Below, in pieces: positions 24,922-33,276 of a stretch of DNA of 33,575 nucleotides. The stretch's first letter is position 1. Every line of letters begins with the position of its first letter. The stretch spans positions 1 to 33,575 of the forward strand of contig OMQN01000014.1 of the NCBI GenBank assembly GCA_900313235.1, read 5' to 3'. Origin of the DNA: an uncultured Prevotellaceae bacterium. GTDB lineage: Bacteria > Bacteroidota > Bacteroidia > Bacteroidales > Bacteroidaceae. The position numbers were made by a program, and so were the translations under genes. The notes beneath the pieces are model-generated. The model made no database searches and was not told where the DNA came from. It saw only the letters and a program-made list of their open reading frames with translations.

Positions 24922-26951
24922 AGGCTTATTCTGTAGATGACGAATGCGTTGCCGGGCAGGGTAATCTTATCACCCTTGCTGACAGTAGTTGTCGTAGTGA
25001 CTGTGCTGACAGCATCGGGCGTCAGCGGTGTCACCCGCTGGTCGGGTGTGGCAGTGAGGGTCAGAACTTCCGTCTGGCGATTCTTGAAGTTCTTGTCGGT
25101 TTTCAGTTCAAACGCCTGAGGCTGTTCGCTCAGATTGATGATCTTCACCACCATCTGCTTGCGCTGCAGGTCGCGACCTGCGGTGACGAAGAGCGTCTGT
25201 TCGCCCTCACTGTTGGCCACGTCGAATACCTGGTCCACGGGGTTGTCACGCAGCATCTTGCACAGATAGTAATTGAACGTGCGGGCGCTCACCGTGCTGC
25301 TGTTGAGTATCAGCGGCTGCATGTCGTTGCGGTCTATGGATTCCCAGTTGCGCATCAGTGGGCGGTCGGCCATGATGGGGTTCATGTCGCCGTTGCGTTC
25401 CAGTCCCATCTTGAAGATGCCCTCGGCCAGGATGCTGCCCGGGTAGCGGCCCGACGGTCCGCCCACGCCGTTGCTCTGTATGCCCAGCTCACCGATGAAG
25501 ATGTCAATTCCGCGCCGCTTGTATACATCGTACTTATGGAAATTTTTCACGGCCCAGGGAATGCCCTTGTAGTAGTGCTCGTCATAGATTTCCACCTCGC
25601 TCCTGTCTATGAACTCATCCATGAAACGCTCTTTCTCGCCCTCGGTGCCCAGCGGGCTGTTGGCGATGAAGCGCAGCTGGGGATAGCGCTGCTTCACTGC
25701 CGAGTAGATCTGGTGGTACTTCTCGTAATAGACAGGACCGAAGTCCTCGTTGCCTATCTCGACATACTTCAGCGGGAAGGGTTCGGGATGTCCGTTCTTG
25801 GCGCGCTCGGCTCCCCATCGGCTGTCGACAGGCCCTATGGCATATTCGATGGCGTCGAGCAGGTCGTTGATATAATAGTTCACGTCGGTCTCCTTGTGGA
25901 AGAAATGACGCTGGTCGTCGCGGTGCACCCATTCCGTGCAGGCCATGCCCGTCGGGGTGACATACATGGCATCGCAGCCCATGTATTCGCATAGCTCGTA
26001 GAACTCATGGTAGCCCAGTCCGTCGGTACGGTAGTGAGGCTCCCACTTGCACCACTGTCCAGGCCTCTGGGCTATGTCGCCGATGGTCTTCTTCCAGTGG
26101 TACATCGTCTCCTCGTTAACGCCATGGACGATGCAGCCGCCAGGGAAGCGCAGGAAGTGGGGACGGTAGTCGATGAGGTTCTGCAGCACGTCGGCACGGA
26201 ACACTGAGCGTCCGCCGTCGTAGGTGTCCGACGGGAACATCGACACCATGTCTAACTGGAAGCGTCCGCGCTGCGAGGGAACGATGGTGAGCATGCCGGC
26301 AGCAATGTTCTTTGTCGGCACGAGTTCACACTCGTATTTCGTCCATTGTCCTTTCCCGATGGTGAACGACTTAGCTTCCGACACGGCCCGTCCCTCCTCG
26401 TCGGAGAGTCGGAAGGCGACGGTACCCTCGTAGCCCTCGCTACGGGCATAGAACGACAGGCGGCAGGCCACGCCCTGCTTGAAAGCCATGCCGTTGTAGC
26501 CCTGGTTGTGGATGGCGGCACGTCCCAGGTCGTTGCTGATGACGTTGACAGCCATCGAGTGCGGGTTCTGGTCGTTCAGCGGGTGTCGGTCGGTGCAGGT
26601 GATGCGTATGGGACTGTTGGACAGCGGTGTGGTAACCCATCCCACCAGCGGGTCTATCTGATAGACGCGCTTGTTGGGGTGCCCAGGATTGGGCACGTCC
26701 TTATACTGTCCGTTCTCGATGACAAGTCCTCCGGGGAGGTTGGCTTCCTCGAAACCACGGTTGCGTACCATCTCGGCATAGAGTCCGCCCTCGCCGATGT
26801 TGCCTATCTCCTCATAGTGCCAGCCATAGATCATGCGCGACACCTTCTTTGCCTTTGCCGTGGTGATGGTCACACTATGGTTCTGGGCCTGGATGCCTGT
26901 GGCCATAAGTGCTGTCAGCACTACAGCGGTAAAACATTTGTTTGTCTTCAT
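24918..26951 (-). CDS. GH51 alpha-L-arabinofuranosidase with CBM4-like insert
   Basis: The enzyme removes terminal alpha-L-arabinofuranose from arabinan, arabinoxylan or arabinogalactan. A signal peptide ends near residue 22. An N-terminal GH51 strand (YGWHYEEIGNIGEGGLYAEM) is followed by a sandwich domain of CBM4/9 type (about 65-240), then the TIM barrel with FRPGG-like FLRFPGGC, acid/base Glu402 in EIGNEDFG and nucleophile Glu488 in FIGELG. A C-terminal beta-sandwich closes the protein. The length of 677 residues is typical of secreted Bacteroidota GH51. It overlaps both neighbours by ATGA (GH43 upstream, sulfatase downstream), the clearest evidence that arabinose removal and desulfation are coupled here. 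Confidence 0.95.
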   Translation of the reverse strand: MKTNKCFTAVVLTALMATGIQAQNHSVTITTAKAKKVSRMIYGWHYEEIGNIGEGGLYAEMVRNRGFEEANLPGGLVIENGQYKDVPNPGHPNKRVYQIDPLVGWVTTPLSNSPIRITCTDRHPLNDQNPHSMAVNVISNDLGRAAIHNQGYNGMAFKQGVACRLSFYARSEGYEGTVAFRLSDEEGRAVSEAKSFTIGKGQWTKYECELVPTKNIAAGMLTIVPSQRGRFQLDMVSMFPSDTYDGGRSVFRADVLQNLIDYRPHFLRFPGGCIVHGVNEETMYHWKKTIGDIAQRPGQWCKWEPHYRTDGLGYHEFYELCEYMGCDAMYVTPTGMACTEWVHRDDQRHFFHKETDVNYYINDLLDAIEYAIGPVDSRWGAERAKNGHPEPFPLKYVEIGNEDFGPVYYEKYHQIYSAVKQRYPQLRFIANSPLGTEGEKERFMDEFIDRSEVEIYDEHYYKGIPWAVKNFHKYDVYKRRGIDIFIGELGIQSNGVGGPSGRYPGSILAEGIFKMGLERNGDMNPIMADRPLMRNWESIDRNDMQPLILNSSTVSARTFNYYLCKMLRDNPVDQVFDVANSEGEQTLFVTAGRDLQRKQMVVKIINLSEQPQAFELKTDKNFKNRQTEVLTLTATPDQRVTPLTPDAVSTVTTTTTVSKGDKITLPGNAFVIYRISL

Positions 26952-28120
26952 ATTATTGTGTTTTTTTTCGTTACTCTCTTATAGTCGATGGCGAAGCGTC
27001 CCTTCCTGAACTTCATAGGCACCACGCCGGGTCGGCATGTCTGCTTGTACTCCTTGGCCTGGGCGCCCCGCGGATTGAAGAAGATGGTAGCCCACCACTG
27101 TCCCTGCTTGTCGCGGAACAGGTTGTTGTGCCCGCCGCCGGTGATGGCGTTATAGCGGGGCCCGTAGGGACCATAGATATTGTCGGCCGATGCGATGATG
27201 CAGTCGTAGCTGTAGCGTGTGCGGTTGTCGTCCACGGCAGGGCAGTAGGTGGCCGTCCCGTCGTCGAGGCGGTGCGACCAGATAGCCTGCACCAGGTGGT
27301 AGCGGCCCCCTTCCTTGCAGATGAAGGCCCCCTCGATGTAAGGTTCAGGATGATAGGGTGTCTCCTGCATCCTGCGCAGCGGTTCGTCCAGCCCCGACAT
27401 GTCGGCTTTCATCCTGGCTATATAGTGGTTGTGGCCTATGAAATAGACCGTTCCGTCTTCATCTTCAAACAGCGAGCCGTCGATATTGTCGAACAGCGGT
27501 TCCTCCTCGTTGGCCTCGATGTTCACGTAGGGACCCTCGGGGCCGCCCGTCGTGCTCCTGAGCACAAACGAGCCCTTGCCGCCCGTCTTCGAGTTGTTCA
27601 TGCAGGCCACGATGAACCAGCACTTCTGACTTTTCAGGTAGTGCAGCTCGGGTGCCCACACAGCTCGGAAGCGGTTGTCCATCACGTCGCCGTTGAGCGA
27701 GCGTTTTGGGTAGCGTTCGTCCTCCCCAAACACCTTGGCTTCACGCTGCCAGGTGCCGTTGTCGTCGAGCGACCACACGCGGCCCAACGGTGTCCACTCC
27801 TTCATGTCCTTAGAGCGGAACACGTAGATGCCGTCGTTCCAGTCCCAGCAGTGAGTCTGACCGGGAAATACCCTTGTGGGGTCGGCCGTCGTGCCCGTCA
27901 TGTAGTAGTAGCCGTCGGGGCCCAGCGTCATCCATGTGTCGCGCATCCAGTAGTCCATCACGGGCTCCGTGGCCAGTGGCAGGCGCGTATGGCGGTCGGC
28001 GGTGCGTGCCTGTCCGTAGGGGGCGTCGCCGATGGTCGGTGCCGAGGCCGCAGGCCATGCCATGAGCATGGCGGCCAGCATGCCAGTCTTGAAGAATAGC
28101 GTTGTCTTTTTGCTTGTCAT
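26948..28120 (-). CDS. Secreted GH43 glycoside hydrolase
   Basis: A signal peptide (about 1-27) leads into a GH43 propeller. Asp61 (WMRDTWMTL), Asp214 (NIDGSLFEDEDG) and Glu263 (YIEGAF) form the expected triad, and GGGHNNLF supplies the His. Length is 390 residues without an extra domain. It is distinct from the two GH43 proteins of the + strand locus, beginning with a longer pre-domain and the MRDTW form. Probable activity is release of arabinose or galactose units; specificity is uncertain. Its start overlaps the stop of the accessory-module fragment and its stop overlaps the GH51 start, both by ATGA. Confidence 0.9.
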   Translation of the reverse strand: MTSKKTTLFFKTGMLAAMLMAWPAASAPTIGDAPYGQARTADRHTRLPLATEPVMDYWMRDTWMTLGPDGYYYMTGTTADPTRVFPGQTHCWDWNDGIYVFRSKDMKEWTPLGRVWSLDDNGTWQREAKVFGEDERYPKRSLNGDVMDNRFRAVWAPELHYLKSQKCWFIVACMNNSKTGGKGSFVLRSTTGGPEGPYVNIEANEEEPLFDNIDGSLFEDEDGTVYFIGHNHYIARMKADMSGLDEPLRRMQETPYHPEPYIEGAFICKEGGRYHLVQAIWSHRLDDGTATYCPAVDDNRTRYSYDCIIASADNIYGPYGPRYNAITGGGHNNLFRDKQGQWWATIFFNPRGAQAKEYKQTCRPGVVPMKFRKGRFAIDYKRVTKKNTII

Positions 28121-29577
28121 TTTATAATGATTTTTTTTCCGTCAACGATGAATAACCCTTTTCTTTTCGCCGTACGCTGCCCTGCCAGATTGTAGATCAG
28201 TGCCCTCTTGTGCCAGGTGGGGACAGTCATCACGCTCTCCACCTTCGTGGCATCGCCGACGACCACGCTGCCCTTGGCCGAACCACCGTCGGCAGCATAG
28301 GCAGTGATGGTAACTGCCCCCTCGGCATGGCGGGTGATGATGCCGTTGTCATCGACTGACAGCACGTCGGGGTTGCTGCTCACCCAGCTTAGCATCGTGT
28401 TAGTGGCATCGGCAGGCAGGATGGTGGCCTTCAGCTGCTGGCTTTTGCCTACAGTGCACCCCGTCTCGGCTATGCTGATGCTTTCCACCCTGACACCCCC
28501 TGTCTGGTAGCAGAGCATGTTGTTGAAGTGAGCGGCCAGGCCCTTCGTTGCCAGTGCGGGCACCGACGGCTGCCAGTTGCCCGGTACCGTGGCCATGAGC
28601 TGGCCGTCAACCATGATCCTCACGCCGTCGCGCTCACGCCGTGCCCTCAGGTGATAGCCCGCCGCCACGTCTTCGTGTACATAGATGCAGAACGGACGTG
28701 CATGCGTTCCCGACTTGGGCGTCAGGTACAGTCTTACTGCCGAGGTCTTCACCGGTGCAAACGTGTAGGTGTTCATCACGCCCAGCTTCGGCTCGCCCTG
28801 CAGCGTTGCCTCCACTTGCTTCCACGAACTGCCTTCCCTTGCCATCACAATCACTTTTGTGGGCAGGTCGAATGTCTGGTTCAGGTAGGGATAGGGTCCT
28901 TCCAGCCACAGCACGTCGATACCCGACACCTCCGTCTCATTACGCAGTTCGTAGATGTACGAGTTGGTGGGATAGGCCGATGATGTCGAGAACGAATACT
29001 GCCGCATGGTCTTATGGTTCAATGGAACCGTCTGCTGGCTGGTGACTATGCCCTGTTCACACGACGTGATGTCCAGTGCCTTCTTGCCGTAATTGATGGT
29101 AGCACGCACATAGTTCTGTCCATCGACATAGACAGGATAGAAGCCTGCCTCGCCAGCCGTAGCCAGGCCGTCGGTAGTCATATAGGCAGAGAACTCATAG
29201 TTCCATGCTGGGTCGCCCTTCAGTGCGAGGGCCTCGACAGCTTCCGTCGACTGCTGCGACAGTCCGCCGTCATCCACTGTCCACGTGCCACCCTGGGGCG
29301 TCCACCCCAGCACATGACTGTTCCATTCGTCCCAGCCCGCAGTATATTGTATGGCATCAAAACTCACTGTCGGCGACGAGGCCACCAGTCCTATTGTTCC
29401 AGCGCCGCTGTGTCCTATCACGGCATCACCGTCAATGGTCAGGTTGAATTCGTCGAGCATCACGTGCAGACGATCCACGTTCTTGTACATGGTCAGCGTG
29501 TGCCAGGGCTCGGCAGCCGGTGGCCGTGGGACAGAAGTTGAAGTTAAGTGTCTTCTCGCGGTTCGGGTCGGTAGCAT
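28117..29577 (-). pseudogene. C-terminal part of a GH43-type multidomain protein, with Ig-like domain and sorting-like tail
   Basis: Homology begins near residue 22 (EPWHTLTMYK); the preceding residues are out-of-frame GH93-like sequence. Visible parts: a sandwich segment (about 25-75); a module containing GWDEW (81-85) that matches the C-terminal half of the GH43 protein at 498-2633; a Big_2 bacterial Ig-like domain (about 363-440); and a tail ending GLFIVDGKKIIIK, like the ELWxxDGT protein's tail. A catalytic propeller would be expected in front and is missing. The protein thus looks like the 3' end of a longer enzyme, fused after a deletion to the 5' part of the GH93-like gene in a different frame. 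It overlaps the GH43 downstream by ATGA, so the operon order was preserved. Confidence 0.72.
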
Positions 29578-30367
29578 TGACCCAGTAGTTGTTGTGCCAG
29601 TTGTTCTGCAGCGAGGTGCGCACGGTGGTGGGGAAGAAGTCGCCGTAGCCCCATCCGTTGTCCTCGATGATGACGACTATCTGTGACTCGTCCTTGAGCA
29701 ATACCGGCACGGGCATGCCGTCGCGGGAGCCCTGTCGGTAGCATATCTTCTGGGCCTGACTCCATGTCTGTCCTCCGTCCATGGACCGGCACAGCGATAT
29801 CTGCTGGTCGTTGTTCGAGGTGTAGGGTCCCTCGTCGGCAAAGTAGAGCTGCAGCTCGCCCGAGGGCAGCTCCAGCATGGAGGGTTCCCAACAGCTGTCG
29901 GCAAAGGTGTGCAGGGCGTCGTTGACGAATATCTCGTCGCTCCAGGTCCGTCCGCCGTCAGTGCTCCGCTTGCAGCGTATGCCGAACTTACGTTCCTCGG
30001 AATAGGGCGATGTGGGCCGCGGGTTGTAGGCCACGATGATGGTGCCGTCGCTGAGCTGTATGAGGTCGGGCACGCACTCTCTGATGCCCGCGGGGTTGCT
30101 CACAATCTTCGTGGCCGAACCCCACGTAGAGCCTTTGTCCTGGCTGAAGGCAATCTTGATGCCGCCGCTCTCGCACACGGCCATCAGACGCCCGTCCTGC
30201 AACTCGATGATGCGGGCATAGCCGCCACCGCTGAACACCGTACGCCGCGAGGCCGTATCCCAGAAGATGCGCGACCCGCTGTATGGCTCTAAGGCATGGG
30301 CAAATGGCAGGTGTCCATATAGAACTGCCAGCAGAAAAAACAGCCATTTCATTTTCATAATTCTCAT
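29432..30367 (-). pseudogene. GH93-like sialidase-fold hydrolase, 3'-truncated
   Basis: Residues 1 to about 285 match the + strand GH93-like protein (12377-14233) closely, with the same numbering: signal peptide, GSRIFWDTA, Asp boxes, Glu161 in CWEP and the VVIIED Glu. After FCPTATG, near base 29512, similarity ends and the frame reads through the accessory-module fragment to a stop at 29432. The last propeller blade and the CBM9-like domain are gone, so activity is unlikely. Met codons at 30367, 30358 and 30352 could start the protein; the hydrophobic leader fits any. A TACCTTTG promoter element lies just upstream. The first ~90 residues include the 147-bp repeat described separately. Confidence 0.75.
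30134..30280 (-). repeat. 147-bp direct repeat, copy A (inside the GH93-like gene)
   Basis: This copy is nearly identical to 30674-30820 (exact 540-base offset): 7 mismatches in 147 bases by direct comparison. It encodes residues from SGSRIFWDTA to AFSQDK of the GH93-like protein. Confidence 0.9.
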
Positions 30368-30386
30368 ACTTTTTTACTTCTGTCGG

Positions 30387-30394
30387 CAAAGGTA
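30387..30394 (-). promoter_or_regulatory. Candidate -7 element for the truncated GH93-like gene and operon
   Basis: On the minus strand TACCTTTG matches TAnnTTTG exactly. Transcription would begin near 30380, 13 bases before the first possible ATG. It would drive the minus-strand operon down to the sulfatases. The -33 element is not clear. Confidence 0.5.
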
Positions 30395-30458
30395 GAATTA
30401 AATTGGAATAATCATCGGGAATTTTGTACTTATTATCAGTATTATTGTTTTGATTTCA

Positions 30459-30673
30459 TTACCACAGGTCGAACTCGTAGATGCGGGTGGCATCCATGCC
30501 GACGTCCTGGGTGGGACTGACGACATAGAGGCGCACGTAGCGCACGGAGACGGGCAGGAAGCTGCGGTCGACATCGTTCTGGCGGTTGCTGTCAATCATG
30601 TCGAGCGTGCGCCACTCCTCCTGGTCGTTGCTGCGGCCTTGCAGGATGCAGGTGCGGGTGATGTAGGCCGGCA
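30459..30673 (-). pseudogene. Discoidin (F5/8 type C)-like domain, C-terminal fragment
   Basis: The minus-strand frame gives ITRTCILQGRSNDQEEW, then FLPVSVRYVRLYVVSPTQ and TRIYEFDLW before a TAA stop. This matches the last strands of an F5/8 type C (CBM32-like) sugar-binding domain, in which V-R-Y-[VL]-R-L and a closing E-F-[ED]-[LV]-[WY] are typical. The 5' part is missing: at 30673/30674 the sequence switches, without a gap, to a piece of a GH93-like gene in another frame. It was probably the C-terminal domain of a secreted enzyme of this locus. Confidence 0.65.
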
Positions 30674-30820
30674 TTTGTCCTGGCTGAAGGCAATCTTGAT
30701 GCCGCCACTCTCGCAGACGGCCATCAGGCGGCCGTCCTGCAACTCGATGATGCGGGCATAGCCGCCACCGTTGAACACCGTTCGCCGCGAGGCCGTGTCC
30801 CAGAAGATGCGCGACCCGCT
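30674..30820 (-). pseudogene. GH93-like gene fragment, direct-repeat copy B
   Basis: This is the second copy of the 147-bp repeat. It encodes 49 residues of a GH93-like protein that differ from copy A at only one position (Ser to Asn) although seven bases differ, so most changes are silent. It lacks a signal peptide and start codon. One side abuts the discoidin fragment, the other abuts the acyltransferase fragment on the opposite strand. It is a relic of a further GH93-like paralog rather than a functional gene. Confidence 0.85.
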
Positions 30821-31719
30821 TTCCTCCTTGCACCCATGAAGGAGGATCAGACTATGAGCAGCTTCTATCGTCGCCGCTTTATGCACATTCTGCCGCCATT
30901 CATCTGCTTCCTGCTGCTCTATTCGCTGCTGCCCCTTTTGTGGGGAGGCATGACGTGGGAGCAGTCGCTCAACGACTTGAAGCTTCTGCCTTTCAACTTC
31001 CCCTCGATGGCTGGGCACCTGTGGTTCATGTATCCGCTCATCAGCCTCTATATCATCATACCTGTCATCTCACCTTGGCTGCAGAAAGCTACAGCCCGCG
31101 AGGAGCTGACCTTCCTCGGATTCTTCGCGTTTACCACGCTCATTCCCTGGTTCCACCTCTTCGTGTCGCCTGAGCTGTGGGGCGAGTGTTTCTGGAATCA
31201 GTTTACGGCCTTCTGGTACTGCTCGGGTTATTTAGGCTACCTTGTCATGGCTCACTACATCCGCGTGCACCTGAAGTGGTCGCGCCAGCGCCGCCTGCGC
31301 CTCGGCACGCTGTTCTTTCTCGTCGGAGCTACCTTTACGGCTTGGTCGTTCTGGTGGAAGGGAGTTCCCGGCCAGCCTATCGAGACGCCTCTGCTGGAGT
31401 GGAGTTGGGAGTTCTGCACGCCCAATGTGCTGTGTGCCACCTTCGGCCTCTTCCTGCTGTTTCTTGCATAGAACCCAAGAAAGGCAAGGCGCCGGCAGTG
31501 GTGACTGAAGTGTCGAAGCTGTCCTTCGGCATGTATCTCATGCACATGTTTTTCCTCGCACCCATCGCAGGCCTCATTATTGGTGGCGACCCTTCAAACC
31601 CACTGTTGCCTGTCTGGCTGGCCATCCCCGTCATTGCCTTGCTCAGCTACCTTTGCTGCATCATCACCACAAAGCTGTTATCATTCCTGCCGGGCAGCCG
31701 ATATTTCATCGGGTATTAA
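30821..31719 (+). pseudogene. Acyltransferase-3 family membrane protein, 5'-truncated and frameshifted
   Basis: From 30821 the frame reads FLLAPMKEDQTMSSFYRRRF then ILPPFICFLLLYSLL, characteristic of the second and third membrane segments of OafA/WecH-type acyltransferases; the N-terminal segment with the catalytic His is absent. Several hydrophobic helices follow. At about 31465-31475 the frame ends (FLLFLA, stop), while another frame continues with IEPKKGKAP, LSFGMYLMHMFFLAPI and RYFIGY, the normal C-terminus, so a one-base shift has occurred. The ATG at 30836 is not the original start. Such enzymes acetylate or succinylate surface glycans. It is the only + strand piece in this minus-strand region and appears inactive. 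Confidence 0.78.
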
Positions 31720-31770
31720 GGATAATCAGCCAACAACGTCCCGGCAATTAGTTAAAATAAGAAAATTTTA

Positions 31771-31831
31771 GTAACCACGTGGGTTACTGTCAGTAACCAC
31801 CATGGTTACAGGCAGTAACCCACGTGGTTAC
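31771..31831. terminator. Triple 17-bp palindrome array with 22-bp period, likely bidirectional terminator
   Basis: Three related palindromes begin at 31771, 31793 and 31815, exactly 22 bases apart: GTAACCACGTGGGTTAC, GTAACCACCATGGTTAC and GTAACCCACGTGGTTAC. The first and third, with flanking TG/CA, are perfect reverse complements (19 bp), so they can pair around the middle copy, which can itself form a 7-bp stem. TTTTTT follows on the + strand, and TAAAATTTTC follows on the minus strand. It lies between the convergent acyltransferase remnant and anSME gene. Confidence 0.8.
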
Positions 31832-31870
31832 TTTTTTGGGGAACAGGTAGAGCACCAAATGTCATTTCCA

Positions 31871-33043
31871 TTACTCAAGCGTCCATTTCATGACGTTGGC
31901 GGGGGGACGCTGGTGAAGCAACTCGTTCTTCATAAAGTCCATGTAAGGGGCAACATGGGCGAAGAACTGCCGATAATCCTGACAAAGATAGTTCAGGCCA
32001 GGCTCGCCGTCGGCTGTCTGACAAAAACGGTCCTTAGGACAGCCGCCGTTGCAGACAAAGCGCCATTGGCAGAACTTGCACTGATGAGGAAGGCGCTCAT
32101 ATTTGTCGCGTCCGAACTGCAACTGTCGTTTGCTGTACATCATCGAGGTGATAGTGTCGCGGTGGATGTTGCCCAGCAGGTACTCGGGAAAAACGAAGTG
32201 GTCGCACGAATAGACATCGCCATTGTGCTCAATCACCCCTGCATGGCCACAGGTGGGGCACATGGAGCAAAGGCCGGGTGGCTCACCAGCCCAGCAGGCC
32301 AGGGTGGCATCGAACAGCTGCACGAACACCTGCCCCACATCGTGACGCACCCACTCGTCGAAGATGGTACAGCAGAAATGGGCATATTGAAAGGGGCGAA
32401 CCATAGGAACATCCACCGCCGAACGCCCCTCAACGATAGGGGTAAACTGAATATACTTGCAGCCTATTTCCTTGTAGAAGTGATAGACATCGAGAGGATG
32501 GTCGGCGTTGTAGTCGTTCACCACGCCCATCGCGTTCCACTCCACGCCGTGTTTCTGCAACAAGCGTATGCCACGCATCACTTGGTGAAAGGAGGACTGG
32601 CCTTCGCAATCACGGCGATAGGCATCGTGCAACTCCTGCGGCCCGTCAATGGAGATGCCAATGAGCCAGTTGTGCTCACGAAAGAAAGCGCACCATTCAT
32701 CAGTGAGCAGCGTACCATTAGTCTGCAGGCTGTTGTCGATGATGTAGCCCCGACGAGTATAGGGTTCTTGCAATTCCAGCACACGCTTGTAGAAACTCAG
32801 CGGACGCAGAAGGGGCTCGCCTCCATGCCATGTGAAGAGCACCTGCGGCTGCGTCTGTGCCTCAATATACTGGCGGATATAAGTCTCAAGTGTATGGTCA
32901 TCCATCAACATTGATGAATGGTGAGCCTTGTACAGTTCTTTCTTCTCCAGATAATAGCAGTATTTGCAATGCAGGTTGCAAAGACTGCCTACTGGCTTGG
33001 CCATCACATAAAGCGGGTGGGAAAAGGGGGCGATGGTGGACAT
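31871..33043 (-). CDS. Anaerobic sulfatase-maturating enzyme (anSME), radical SAM/SPASM
   Basis: The enzyme converts the Cys or Ser of the sulfatase signature to formylglycine in the cytoplasm before export. The radical-SAM cluster motif is Cys22-x3-Cys26-x2-Cys29 (CNLHCKYC). The SPASM region has the expected Cys set: CSMCPTC, GDVYSCDHFV with the Asp following Cys that acts as base in characterised anSMEs, and CKFCQWRFVCNGGCPKDRF with a final Cys (LNYLC). Length 390 is typical and no signal peptide is present. Both sulfatases in the window are Ser-type, matching this partner. Upstream lies an AraC-tail remnant, downstream the palindrome array. No clear promoter is visible before it, so it may once have followed the lost HTCS. 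Confidence 0.95.
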   Translation of the reverse strand: MSTIAPFSHPLYVMAKPVGSLCNLHCKYCYYLEKKELYKAHHSSMLMDDHTLETYIRQYIEAQTQPQVLFTWHGGEPLLRPLSFYKRVLELQEPYTRRGYIIDNSLQTNGTLLTDEWCAFFREHNWLIGISIDGPQELHDAYRRDCEGQSSFHQVMRGIRLLQKHGVEWNAMGVVNDYNADHPLDVYHFYKEIGCKYIQFTPIVEGRSAVDVPMVRPFQYAHFCCTIFDEWVRHDVGQVFVQLFDATLACWAGEPPGLCSMCPTCGHAGVIEHNGDVYSCDHFVFPEYLLGNIHRDTITSMMYSKRQLQFGRDKYERLPHQCKFCQWRFVCNGGCPKDRFCQTADGEPGLNYLCQDYRQFFAHVAPYMDFMKNELLHQRPPANVMKWTLE

Positions 33044-33060
33044 ACGCTATAAAATGCTGT

Positions 33061-33276
33061 TCATCGTGAGACAAACTCTTTTGGCAATACGCCAAAACAG
33101 CTTTTGAAACACTTTGCGAAGTAACTGCTGCTTGTAAATCCCACACGCCCAGCCACTTCTGTAATACGGATGCCCTGACGCAAAAGCGTAGCAGCCTGCT
33201 CTAAGCTGTAACCGCTCACCTGTGCCGAGGCGCAGAGTGCCGACAGACAGAAAAGCAAAGATACAATTTTTCTCAT
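33061..33276 (-). pseudogene. Chimera: secreted-protein leader fused to an AraC-type HTCS tail
   Basis: The first ~19 residues (MRKIVSLLFCLSALCASAQ) are a signal peptide. Its ATG overlaps the stop of the upstream lipoprotein gene (TAATG), so it was the next operon gene. From about residue 24 (SLEQAATLLRQG) the product matches the end of an AraC DNA-binding domain, including ITEVAGRVGFTSSSYFAKCFK and a closing FGVLPKEF. This resembles the HTCS C-terminus at about 19010-19160. A deletion has therefore joined the leader of a secreted enzyme to the last 50 residues of a second HTCS. A secreted half DNA-binding domain has no evident function. Confidence 0.75.

Noticed and set aside
26942..28099. 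385-residue + strand open frame over the GH43 gene
   Set aside because: It is antisense to a well-supported GH43 with a complete catalytic triad; long antisense frames are expected in GC-rich coding DNA.
30836..30856. True start of the acyltransferase at 30836 or at the ATG at 30854 after a GGAGG
   Set aside because: In-frame family residues continue upstream to 30821, so both Met codons are internal to the original protein.
30596..31018. 140-residue minus-strand ORF containing GH93-like residues
   Set aside because: Only the 30674-30820 part is family sequence; the rest is antisense of the acyltransferase and out-of-frame discoidin sequence.
31771..31831. CRISPR-like array
   Set aside because: The units are palindromes separated by 5 bases and are not identical; there are no spacers and no cas genes.
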